Source of the DNA: Acidobacteriota bacterium
GTDB taxonomy: Bacteria; Acidobacteriota; Vicinamibacteria; Vicinamibacterales; UBA8438
Reading direction: 5' to 3'
Length of the DNA stretch: 6,510 bases
NCBI GenBank assembly: GCA_003533545.1
Contig: DQEK01000125.1
Coordinates: 656-7,165 of the forward strand
Shown: piece by piece, positions 1 through 6,408 of the stretch
Numbering within the stretch: position 1 is the stretch's first letter
Layout: the number at the start of each line of letters is the position of its first letter
Notes under the pieces: model-generated
What the model was told of the DNA's origin: nothing
Seen by the model: the letters and a program-made list of their open reading frames with translations, nothing else
Databases searched by the model: none
Translations under genes and position numbers: made by a program

Positions 1-26
1 GCTCTACCGGACTGAGCTACGCCAGC
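1..26 (-). tRNA. 5' end of a tRNA, probably tRNA-Thr (runs off the left edge)
   Basis: Read on the minus strand from position 26, the sequence begins with a 7-base acceptor strand GCTGGCG. Then come TA (positions 8-9 of a tRNA), a D-stem GCTC, the D-loop AGTCCGGTA and the closing stem GAGC. This is the canonical 5' part of a class I tRNA. Anticodon, variable loop and T-arm lie outside the window, so identity cannot be read. The acceptor and D-arm resemble bacterial tRNA-Thr, and in many bacteria a tRNA-Thr/Tyr/Gly cluster leading to tuf or secE-nusG follows rlmB. The Thr call is therefore inference, while the tRNA call itself is solid. Confidence 0.85.
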
Positions 27-40
27 CGGACCAAACAGTC

Positions 41-71
41 ATCGTAGCACAACCCATGCCACCCATAGCAA
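41..71 (-). promoter_or_regulatory. Candidate promoter for the tRNA
   Basis: In the 49-base spacer after rlmB the minus strand carries TGC-TACGAT (positions 49-41). This is an extended -10 element with 4 of 6 matches to TATAAT plus the upstream TG. A weak -35-like TTGCTA lies at 71-66, with a rather long 19-base spacer. Transcription would begin some 6-8 bases before the mature tRNA 5' end at 26, a short leader of the kind RNase P removes. The tRNA could instead be made by read-through from rlmB, since no terminator is visible between them. Only one strong element supports this call. Confidence 0.35.
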
Positions 72-75
72 GAAA

Positions 76-792
76 CTATCTCTGCACCGACCTACGTTGG
101 CGAACGGCCTCGTAAACACTCACGCCAGCCGCGACGGCAACGTTAAGGCTATTGACGCAACCAAGCATGGGAATTGAGGCTACGCGGTCACACCGGTCTC
201 GGACGAGTCGACGTAACCCACGGCCCTCGTTCCCCAAGACGAGTGCGGTAGGCAACGTCAAATCAAAATTCTCATACAGTGGGTCGCCGTCCGCCTCCAA
301 GCCGACTGTCCAGATGCCAGCAGACTGCAGTTGGGTCAACGCCCTGGCGATGTTCACCACCGATACCAGCCGTACGTGGGCCAACGCGCCGGCCGATGTC
401 TTGGCCACTGATCCTAGCGATGCCGCCCGCCTTGTCTGCCGGATAACACCGTCGACACCGGCCGCATCAGCGACACGCAGAATCGTCCCCAGGTTCTGCG
501 GATCCTCGATGCCATCAAGCACCAGCAACAGCTTCGGAGCTTCGGCCAATCCGAGCAACTCCTCCAAGGTCAGCAACGCCGGCGCGGTCGCATCCGCGAC
601 CACCCCTTGATGATTGCGACCACTCGTAGTGCGGTCAAGCGCAGCCAAAGGCACTCGTGTGACTGACACACCTGCCTCTGCGGCTAACCGCCGTACCTCC
701 GCCGTCTTGTCCGAGAAGCTGGCGAGCCGAATCGCCCGCACCCGGCCCGCGCGAAGCCCCTCAATGACCGCGTTCACCCCGTAGATGATCAT
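76..792 (-). CDS. rlmB: 23S rRNA 2'-O-methyltransferase, RlmB/TrmH (SpoU) family
   Basis: The 238-residue SPOUT-class methyltransferase is predicted to transfer a methyl group from S-adenosylmethionine to a ribose 2'-OH in 23S rRNA. In E. coli RlmB the target is G2251 in the peptidyl-transferase P loop. Residues 1-75 form the small substrate-binding domain, starting MIIYGVNAVIEGLRAG and containing NHQGVVA (60-66). The knotted catalytic domain shows motif 1 DPQNLGTILRVADAAG (97-112, Asn100 and Arg106), motif 2 LVLGNEGRGLRRL (184-196, Glu189) and motif 3 IPMLGCVNSLNVAVAAG (207-223), which forms the cofactor-binding knot. Length and start match the family; the ATG at 792 has no obvious ribosome-binding site but lies only 14 bases after ispDF, so coupled translation is likely. 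The exact target base is inferred from E. coli; the family call is firm. Confidence 0.95.
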   Translation of the reverse strand: MIIYGVNAVIEGLRAGRVRAIRLASFSDKTAEVRRLAAEAGVSVTRVPLAALDRTTSGRNHQGVVADATAPALLTLEELLGLAEAPKLLLVLDGIEDPQNLGTILRVADAAGVDGVIRQTRRAASLGSVAKTSAGALAHVRLVSVVNIARALTQLQSAGIWTVGLEADGDPLYENFDLTLPTALVLGNEGRGLRRLVRDRCDRVASIPMLGCVNSLNVAVAAGVSVYEAVRQRRSVQR

Positions 793-806
793 GAAGACCG
801 CAATGG

Positions 807-1973
807 TCAGGACATCCGGAGCAGCGCAACCGCGTGTGCGGCGATCGCCTCTCCCCGTCCGATAGCACCGAGTCCTTCGTTTGTCTTTCCCTTGATGCTC
901 ACCTGATCCAAGTCGACGCCAACCGCGGCGGCCAGCGATTCTCGCATCCGGATTACGTGCGGACCGATCTTAGGTCGCTCGGCCACGACGACGACGTCTA
1001 AGTTCGAGACCTCAAACCCGCGGGCTCGCACAAGGTCCACCACAACCCGAAGCAACCCTACGCTTGCAGCGCCCTCCCAACGGGATTCCGTATCAGGAAA
1101 GTGCTCTCCTATGTCGCCCGCCGCGGCGGCGCCGAGCATTGCGTCCGTCACGGCATGACAAACTGCGTCCGCATCCGAGTGCCCACTCAATCCCCTGTCA
1201 TGAGGGATCTCCACGCCAGCTAGAATGAGCGGACGCCCCTCTACGAGCCGGTGCAAGTCATAACCGAACCCCACTCGAGCCGCTGCCACTGTACCCCCTA
1301 ACAATCTCTCCACAACGGTCAAGTCATGCACCGTCGTAATCTTGATATTTTGCGGCTCGCCGTCTACCAAGGCGACCCGGTGACCGGCCCGTTCAGCCAG
1401 GACCGCCTCGTCGGTCGCCTCCACTCCCCCACGCCCAAGTCGGATAGCATCGGCTAGTACTGCACGGCGAAATGCCTGTGGAGTCTGGGCGATGACGAGC
1501 ATCTGGCGGGCCAGCGTGCGGCCGACAAAGCGCGAATCTCCAACCGCTCGCTGCTTGACGGTTTCCTGGGCCGGTAGCGCCGCAATCGCCGCGCCGTGCC
1601 TCTCAGCTGCTTCCAGGGTGCGTACAATTAGATTATCTGGGCACAAGGGTCGCACTGCGTCGTGGATAACGAAAAGGTCGCTTTCTGGCGAGGCCGCGTC
1701 GAAACCTAACGCCACGGAATCCTGTCGACGCGGGCCACCCGATACTACCCGCATGGGCGTGCCGCACAACGCTTGGACCGGTAACGGCGCTGGCAACTCG
1801 CCTGAGGGCATCACAAGTATGATCTCGTCGACCCGAGAGCAACGGTCGAGCACCGTCAGACTGCGCTGGAGTATTGTCGTGCCGGCCACCGAAAGGAGTT
1901 GCTTCGGTCGATCAGCGCCCACTCGGCTGCCCAACCCACCCGCTGCTATGATTGCCGTCACCATTACGGTCAT
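807..1973 (-). CDS. ispDF: Bifunctional IspD-IspF enzyme of the MEP isoprenoid pathway
   Basis: A 388-residue fusion of two cytosolic MEP-pathway enzymes. The N-terminal half (about 1-228) is IspD, which joins CTP to methylerythritol 4-phosphate. It has the nucleotide loop AAGGLGSRVGADRPKQ (10-25, Arg17 and Lys24), GGPRRQDSV (79-87), HDAVRP (104-109), TPQAF (164-168), TDEA (187-190) and NIK (209-211, Lys211). The C-terminal half (about 232-388) is IspF, which closes the cyclodiphosphate ring and releases CMP. It has RVGFGYDLHR (233-242, metal ligands Asp239 and His241), GHSDAD (264-269, metal ligand His265), GDIGEHFPDT (286-295), PKIGPH (334-339) and KTNEGLG (363-369). IspD and IspF catalyse non-consecutive steps; IspE, the step between them, is not in this window. 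The ATG at 1973 overlaps the radA stop as ATGA; a second ATG at 1964 would shorten the protein by 3 residues. Confidence 0.96.
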   Translation of the reverse strand: MTVMVTAIIAAGGLGSRVGADRPKQLLSVAGTTILQRSLTVLDRCSRVDEIILVMPSGELPAPLPVQALCGTPMRVVSGGPRRQDSVALGFDAASPESDLFVIHDAVRPLCPDNLIVRTLEAAERHGAAIAALPAQETVKQRAVGDSRFVGRTLARQMLVIAQTPQAFRRAVLADAIRLGRGGVEATDEAVLAERAGHRVALVDGEPQNIKITTVHDLTVVERLLGGTVAAARVGFGYDLHRLVEGRPLILAGVEIPHDRGLSGHSDADAVCHAVTDAMLGAAAAGDIGEHFPDTESRWEGAASVGLLRVVVDLVRARGFEVSNLDVVVVAERPKIGPHVIRMRESLAAAVGVDLDQVSIKGKTNEGLGAIGRGEAIAAHAVALLRMS

Positions 1974-3331
1974 CCGAACAATCCGTCAAGTGCCGCATCA
2001 ATGGTGTCTACACCCTGCAGATCGCAGTCGGGAACGACGACACCCGGGGTAATGTTTCCGGACGGCATGAGACACCGTTTAAACCCCATCTGCTGTGCCT
2101 CGCGAACCCGCAATTCGGCGTGGGTACTCGCGCGTACTTCACCAGCAAGACCAAGCTCTCCAAATAGCACGACGTCCGACGACACGGGCTGGTTGCGCAT
2201 ACTCGAGACCACCGCGGCCGCAATGGCCAGGTCTGCGGCCGGCTCATCGACGAGAATGCCACCAGGCACGTTCACGAACACATCCTCACCACCCAGGTGC
2301 AAACCAACTCGTTTCTCCAGCACGGTTAGTAGCAACGACAGACGCTGGCGGTCAATCCCACTCGTCACCCGTTGAGCATTGCCGTACGAACCGGTACCCA
2401 CGAGGGCCTGCACTTCCACGAGAATCGGCCGCGCCCCTTCAATTGAGCACAGAACCACCGACCCAGCGACATCGGATTTCCGCTCGGCTAGGAAGAATTC
2501 TGATGGATTTGGCACCGCCTCAAGGCCCCCGGCGGTCATCCGAAACAAACCCAACTCACTGACGGCGCCGAAGCGATTCTTGACTGCGCGGACCACTCGG
2601 TGGGCGTGATGCCTGTCACCCTCAAAGTAAAGGACAGTATCGACGACGTGCTCTAGCACCTTCGGGCCGGCCAGCCCGCCCTGCTTCGTCACGTGCCCCA
2701 CGATCAGGACCGGCACGTTCTGCCCCTTCGCCCAAAACAGCAACTGGGTCGCCACCTCGCGCACCTGCCCAATCGTTCCTGGCACCCCCTCGAACTTCGA
2801 AGAAAACGCGGTTTGAATCGAATCGATGATCACGAGTCCTGGCGAAACCTTCGCACACTCATCCAGAACCCGCTCAAGACAAGTCTCCGCCAACAAATAC
2901 AGCGGGGCCGAAGACACCCCGAGTCGCTGGCCCCGGGCCCGTACCTGGTGGGGCGACTCCTCACCCGAGCAATAAAGCACGGGACGACCGCTTTCGGAAA
3001 CTCGTGCGGCAGCCTGTAACAGCAAAGTCGACTTGCCGATACCCGGCTCACCGCCAAGCAGCACTAGCGACCCCGGCACCAGCCCCCCACCAAGCACCCG
3101 GTCGAATTCGCTTACGCCGGTGGAGAGACGCTGGGCGTTGCTCGAGTCGATCTCACTGAACAATCGGGCACCATTTCCGGTCGTGCTCAGTCGCGTGCCC
3201 GTACTGGAAGCCGCCGGGGCTCGTTCCTCGACCAGCGAGTTCCACTCGCCACAGTCCGCGCAACGCCCCAGCCACTTACGCGATTGCGACCCGCAACTCT
3301 GACAGACGAAGACGGTGTTTGGTCCCTTCAT
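1970..3331 (-). CDS. radA: DNA repair protein RadA (Sms), recombination branch-migration ATPase
   Basis: At 453 residues this is a full-length RadA, which in other bacteria processes recombination intermediates and drives strand exchange as a hexameric, DnaB-like motor. The order of parts is textbook. A C4 zinc finger sits at the N-terminus (CQSC at 10-13, CADC at 24-27). A RecA-like ATPase core has Walker A GGEPGIGKST (93-102, Lys100) and Walker B LVIID (166-170). The RadA-specific KNRFG motif is at 251-255, followed by GGLEAVPNPSEFFL (268-281). A Lon-protease-like C-terminal domain lies at about 290-425. As is usual for RadA, the Lon catalytic serine region reads EPAADLA (363-369), so it is a scaffold and not a protease. 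The ATG at 3331 overlaps the alr stop as ATGA, implying translational coupling. Confidence 0.97.
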   Translation of the reverse strand: MKGPNTVFVCQSCGSQSRKWLGRCADCGEWNSLVEERAPAASSTGTRLSTTGNGARLFSEIDSSNAQRLSTGVSEFDRVLGGGLVPGSLVLLGGEPGIGKSTLLLQAAARVSESGRPVLYCSGEESPHQVRARGQRLGVSSAPLYLLAETCLERVLDECAKVSPGLVIIDSIQTAFSSKFEGVPGTIGQVREVATQLLFWAKGQNVPVLIVGHVTKQGGLAGPKVLEHVVDTVLYFEGDRHHAHRVVRAVKNRFGAVSELGLFRMTAGGLEAVPNPSEFFLAERKSDVAGSVVLCSIEGARPILVEVQALVGTGSYGNAQRVTSGIDRQRLSLLLTVLEKRVGLHLGGEDVFVNVPGGILVDEPAADLAIAAAVVSSMRNQPVSSDVVLFGELGLAGEVRASTHAELRVREAQQMGFKRCLMPSGNITPGVVVPDCDLQGVDTIDAALDGLFG

Positions 3332-4512
3332 CGCGCGGTCTGTACTGACGCTGGTTCTGAATCTGGACCGTAATTACGGACGATGCGGCTTCCGGTTCGA
3401 CAGAGAATCTCGTGCGGCACGGTTCCGATAGTCTCTGCCACCTCCTCAGCAGCGATGGTAACCTCGCCCTGCCCACCGAGGAGCACGACCTCATCGCCGG
3501 GCGTGACATCGAGACCAGTGACATCGACCGTGATCGAATCCATACAGACAGACCCCACAACGGGCACCCGGTGCCCACCAACGATGACCGAGCCGCGACC
3601 AGCCAGGCGCACATCGAGGCCATCAGCGTACCCGGCCGGTACAACCGCCACGGTCGTGGGATGGGTCACCGCCATGCGGGCACCGTAGCCAGCGGTCTCA
3701 CCAACGCGCATACCCTTCACCGCCACCACTCGACTGTGGAGTGTCATCGCAGGCATGAGCGACACCCCGTGGTCCCGCCCACTGGGCGAAACCCCGTAGA
3801 GTAAGAGCCCGGGCCGCACCGCGTCATACCAGGTCCCGGGATCACGTAACAACGCCGCACTGTTAGCAGCGTGGCGCAGCCTGGGGTGCACCCCCATAGC
3901 AGACAATTGATTGAGCGCCTGTTCAAAACGCTCGCGTTGCTGATCGAACAAAGGATGGGTAACGTCCTCAGCCGTCGCAAAGTGAGTGTAGACAGCGTCA
4001 ACCTTCAGCCCTAAACCACTGACAACCTCAGGGAGCGTCTCCGATAGGTTGTCGTACCTAAAGCCGAGCCTGTTCATTCCTGTGTCGACTTTTAGGTGAC
4101 AGACCATCGTGGCGTGTCGGCGACGCGCGGCATTCCGTAGTGCCCTGGCCGCAAACGGTGAGGAAATGGTCGGCGTGAGGTCATGCGTAAACGCACCGTC
4201 AAGGTCGCTGACGCTCAACGCACCGAAGACAAGTATCGGCACGCTGACACCAGCACGGCGCAACTCTACCCCCTCCTCAATGTCCGAACACGCCAGCATG
4301 CGAGCACCTGCAGACTCAAGCGCCCGCGCCACCGGGGCGGCTCCGTGACCGTAGCCGTTTGCCTTCACTACCGCGATCACATCGGCCGCGGGACAGTCGC
4401 CGCCCAAATGGGCCATGATCGCCCGAAAATTGGCGCGAATCGCGTCCAGATCGATGTGGGCAAATGTCGGTCGAACCACGTCAATTGTGTGTCTGGCGGG
4501 CGCGCGGCCCAC
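3328..4512 (-). CDS. alr: Alanine racemase (PLP-dependent), supplies D-alanine for peptidoglycan
   Basis: The protein interconverts L- and D-alanine in the cytosol, feeding the D-Ala-D-Ala ligase branch of cell-wall synthesis. The 394 residues hold an N-terminal TIM barrel with the cofactor lysine in VVKANGYGHG (48-57, Lys50). KVDTGMNRLGF (141-151) carries Lys141, aligned with the carbamylated lysine of the Geobacillus enzyme, and the substrate arginine Arg148. THF is at 176-178, HAANSAA at 214-220 and RPGLLLYG at 233-240. The C-terminal beta domain carries the second catalytic base in GETAGYG (271-277, Tyr276) and the active-site CMDS (323-326). All key residues are present. The start is a GTG at 4512, 7 bases after the dnaB stop, with only a weak GA-rich ribosome site. 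A GTG at 4479 (codon 12), just before the conserved RPTFAHIDLDAI block, is an equally reasonable start giving 383 residues. Confidence 0.96.
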   Translation of the reverse strand: MGRAPARHTIDVVRPTFAHIDLDAIRANFRAIMAHLGGDCPAADVIAVVKANGYGHGAAPVARALESAGARMLACSDIEEGVELRRAGVSVPILVFGALSVSDLDGAFTHDLTPTISSPFAARALRNAARRRHATMVCHLKVDTGMNRLGFRYDNLSETLPEVVSGLGLKVDAVYTHFATAEDVTHPLFDQQRERFEQALNQLSAMGVHPRLRHAANSAALLRDPGTWYDAVRPGLLLYGVSPSGRDHGVSLMPAMTLHSRVVAVKGMRVGETAGYGARMAVTHPTTVAVVPAGYADGLDVRLAGRGSVIVGGHRVPVVGSVCMDSITVDVTGLDVTPGDEVVLLGGQGEVTIAAEEVAETIGTVPHEILCRTGSRIVRNYGPDSEPASVQTAR

Positions 4513-4519
4513 CCGGATC

Positions 4520-5869
4520 TCACTCGTGGGTATTGCTAAGGCTGGCGAATCGTGTCTGCTGCTTCAAGAACGCGAGTTTTACGTTTCCGGTCGGTCCATT
4601 TCGTTGTTTCCCAACGATAACCTCGGCCAGGTTCTCGTTCTCTGCGGTCGCGTTGTAATGCTCCTCACGATAGATGAACATCACCACGTCTGCGTCCTGC
4701 TCAAGGGCGCCAGACTCTCGCAAATCCGACAGCTGCGGCCGCCGATCTGAACGCCCCTCCGGTGCACGACTCAGTTGCGACAGTACGATAACCGGAATGT
4801 CGAGCTCTTTTGCCAACCCCTTCAATGAGCGGGAAATAGCGGCCAATTCTTGGTTCCGATTCTCGAACCGTCCACGCCCCTGCATGAGCTGGATGTAGTC
4901 GACCATGATCACGTCCAAGCCGTGTTCTGACATCAGGCGACGGGCCTTCGCGCGCATCTCAAGTACACCGATAGACGCTGTGTCGTCGATGAACACATTA
5001 GCTTTAGCCAACCGCCCCAATGCCGCCGACAGCTCCGCATAGTCACGTTCGTTGAGCAATCCCCCACGAAACTTTTGGGAATCGACCTGAGCCTCAGTGG
5101 CAAGCATGCGCATCATCAGCTGCTCTTTCGACATCTCAAGACTGAACAGTCCGATCTTCCGTTCGGTCTTTACACCGAGATGCTGCGCAACATTGAGGAC
5201 GAACGCCGTCTTCCCCATCGACGGCCTACCAGCGACGATGATGAGATCGGACGCCTGAAAGCCGGATGTCAACTTGTCGAGGTCTACGAAGCCGCTCGGC
5301 ACGCCACTAACCAGGCCCGGCTGGTCCTGCAACGTTTCAATAGTCTTGAAACTATCCTGAACCAAGTCATGCAGCGGAACGAACCCCGTCTGGATATTCC
5401 CATCAGCGATGGAGAAAATATCCTGCTCCGCGCGATCGAGCACGTCGCGAGCATCGTCCTTGGCGCTGTAGGCAGTATCAAGGATCGAATTCGCGGAGAA
5501 GATCAGCTTGCGAAGGGTCGATTTTTCCTTGACGATCCGCGCGTAGTACTCCACGTGGGTGGACCGGGGCACCCCGTCTACCAATCCGGCTATGTAGGCT
5601 GGACCGCCGACTCTCTCCAAGTCGCCGGACCGACCTAGTTCGTCCTTCAACGTGACGAGATCAATCGCCTCAGCACGCTCGTTGAGGTCGACCATCTTGT
5701 CGAACACGCGCCGGTGCGCTTCCCGATAGAAGTCGTCAGAGTCTAGAACTTCGGCGGCCTGGTTGAACGTATCGTTGTGAATGAGAATTGCGCCGAGAAC
5801 CGAGCGCTCCGCCTCGAGATTGTGCGGCAGCGAGCGCTCTGGGTTGGCAAAGGAATCCGACTCGGCCAT
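4520..5869 (-). CDS. dnaB: Replicative DNA helicase DnaB
   Basis: This is the hexameric 5'-3' helicase that unwinds the replication fork and binds primase. With the chosen ATG the protein has 449 residues. An N-terminal primase-binding helical domain covers about 10-150 (LPHNLEAERSVLGAIL near the start). A linker follows, then a RecA-like motor with Walker A GRPSMGKT (214-221, Lys220), the catalytic Glu in FSLEMS (about 242-247, Glu245), Walker B VIMVDYIQLM (320-329) and SQLSR (364-368). The closing VGKQRNGPTG motif (419-428) holds the arginine finger. No intein interrupts the P-loop. The ATG at 5869 is preferred over an in-frame GTG at 5887 because a clear GAGGGG site sits 4 bases upstream of it, and the extra six residues are not family-like. 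It follows the shortened rplI directly and is followed by alr after 7 bases. Confidence 0.96.
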   Translation of the reverse strand: MAESDSFANPERSLPHNLEAERSVLGAILIHNDTFNQAAEVLDSDDFYREAHRRVFDKMVDLNERAEAIDLVTLKDELGRSGDLERVGGPAYIAGLVDGVPRSTHVEYYARIVKEKSTLRKLIFSANSILDTAYSAKDDARDVLDRAEQDIFSIADGNIQTGFVPLHDLVQDSFKTIETLQDQPGLVSGVPSGFVDLDKLTSGFQASDLIIVAGRPSMGKTAFVLNVAQHLGVKTERKIGLFSLEMSKEQLMMRMLATEAQVDSQKFRGGLLNERDYAELSAALGRLAKANVFIDDTASIGVLEMRAKARRLMSEHGLDVIMVDYIQLMQGRGRFENRNQELAAISRSLKGLAKELDIPVIVLSQLSRAPEGRSDRRPQLSDLRESGALEQDADVVMFIYREEHYNATAENENLAEVIVGKQRNGPTGNVKLAFLKQQTRFASLSNTHE

Positions 5870-5873
5870 GGCG

Positions 5874-5879
5874 CCCCTC
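5874..5879 (-). promoter_or_regulatory. Ribosome-binding site of dnaB, overlapping the rplI stop codon
   Basis: GAGGGG on the minus strand ends 4 bases before the ATG at 5869. Its first two bases are the last two of the rplI TGA stop at 5880-5878. It fixes the dnaB start at 5869 instead of the GTG at 5887. Ribosomes ending rplI would stop on top of this site, which favours coupled re-initiation. Confidence 0.7.
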
Positions 5880-6030
5880 AGAGACACGTGGGATCGGCGA
5901 CCCGCGGCACGGGCAATGCCAGCTTCCGCGGTAAAAGATAGTTCCGCGCGTAGCCGTTGGCGACCTTGACGACGTCTCCTCGGCGACCAAGTTTTTCAAC
6001 GGGTTCCCTGAGAATAATCTGAACTGACAT
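5878..6030 (-). CDS. rplI: Ribosomal protein bL9, N-terminal domain only (50 residues, C-terminal half absent)
   Basis: L9 binds 23S rRNA near the base of the L1 stalk. The usual protein is about 150 residues: a small N-terminal rRNA-binding domain, a long exposed helix and a globular C-terminal domain reaching out from the ribosome. Here the first 40 residues match the N-terminal domain well, with [20 protein letters not shown] (14-33) followed by PRKLALP (34-40). Then come ten residues without family character ([10 protein letters not shown]) and a TGA stop. The next bases are the dnaB ribosome site and start, so helix and C-domain are missing altogether. I see no displaced remainder in either other frame, which argues for a deletion and not a simple frameshift. 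The start ATG is well supported by GGAG 8 bases upstream. The isolated N-domain of Geobacillus L9 is known to fold alone, so a functional stub is possible; a decaying gene or an assembly deletion are the alternatives. Confidence 0.85.
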   Translation of the reverse strand: MSVQIILREPVEKLGRRGDVVKVANGYARNYLLPRKLALPVPRVADPTCL

Positions 6031-6042
6031 CCTTCTTGCTCC
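6031..6042 (-). promoter_or_regulatory. Ribosome-binding site of rplI
   Basis: On the minus strand GGAG (6042-6039) lies 8 bases before the ATG at 6030, and a second purine run AAGAAGG directly abuts the start. This selects the internal ATG at 6030 over an in-frame ATG at 6111, whose 27 extra residues do not look like L9. Translation initiation of the shortened L9 therefore appears intact. Confidence 0.6.
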
Positions 6043-6141
6043 GCTCGTGATACCGGCCTCACAGCACACCCCGGAGACCTCGCTTCCATCATGAACAATT
6101 AACGACGCCAACGCATCTGGACGAACGAACCAACGGGAACC
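6031..6141 (-). other. Spacer between rpsR and rplI, the longest gap in the window
   Basis: These 111 bases hold no recognisable gene. The rplI ribosome site is at its downstream end. Upstream of that a modest hairpin can be drawn on the minus strand: GGTCTC (6079-6074) pairing with GAGGCC (6060-6055), six pairs with one G-T wobble, around a 13-base loop. No U-run follows, so it is not a standard terminator. No confident promoter was found. It might be a processing or attenuation site, but that is speculative. Confidence 0.25.
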
Positions 6142-6408
6142 CTAATCCGTAACATACGGAATCAGCGCCAACTGACGAGCACGCTTGATAGCAGTCTGCA
6201 GCTTCCGTTGGTGCTTCGCACAAGTCCCGGACAGACGCCGCGGCTGAATCTTGCCGCGTTCCGGAATGCTAGCAATCAACATCCGGACATCCTTGTAGTC
6301 GATGTAGTCGGTTTTCTCGACACAAAAGCGGCAGACCCGCTTTCGCCGAAACATCCCCCGTTTCGGCCGATCGGTTTTCGTCTTTCGCCCAGCAGCTCCA
6401 CCCCTCAT
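6142..6408 (-). CDS. rpsR: Small-subunit ribosomal protein bS18
   Basis: The 88-residue protein partners S6 on the platform of the 30S subunit. After a basic N-terminal tail it shows [10 protein letters not shown] (20-29), TDYIDYKDV (33-41), [16 protein letters not shown] (48-63), [19 protein letters not shown] (64-82) and an IPYV end, all typical of S18. Cys26, Cys29, Cys63 and His66 form a CxxC...CxxH set, so this looks like the metal-binding (cysteine-containing) form of S18; metal binding itself is inferred. The ATG at 6408 overlaps the rpsF stop as ATGA and has a strong ribosome site, so S6 and S18 are likely made in a coupled fashion, fitting their known heterodimer. Confidence 0.97.
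   Translation of the reverse strand: MRGGAAGRKTKTDRPKRGMFRRKRVCRFCVEKTDYIDYKDVRMLIASIPERGKIQPRRLSGTCAKHQRKLQTAIKRARQLALIPYVTD

Noticed and set aside
152..610. Plus-strand open frame of 152 residues opposite rlmB
   Set aside because: It is Ser/Thr/Ala-rich antisense shadow of the methyltransferase, with no family features.
1492..2052. Plus-strand open frame of 186 residues opposite ispDF and the end of radA
   Set aside because: It is Arg/Ser/Pro-rich antisense composition with no domain, crossing the boundary of two firmly identified genes.
5075..5638. Plus-strand open frame of 187 residues opposite dnaB
   Set aside because: It lies wholly inside the dnaB motor and linker coding region on the other strand, has no recognisable domain, and is explained by codon bias of a well-identified gene.
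5736..6098. Alternative minus-strand frame through rplI as the missing L9 C-terminal part after a frameshift
   Set aside because: The translation is Arg/Ser/Gly-rich with no L9 helix or C-domain character, and the dnaB frame takes over at 5869, leaving no space.
6031..6111. N-terminal extension of L9 from an in-frame ATG at 6111
   Set aside because: The 27 extra residues are not L9-like and the internal ATG at 6030 has a clear ribosome-binding site.
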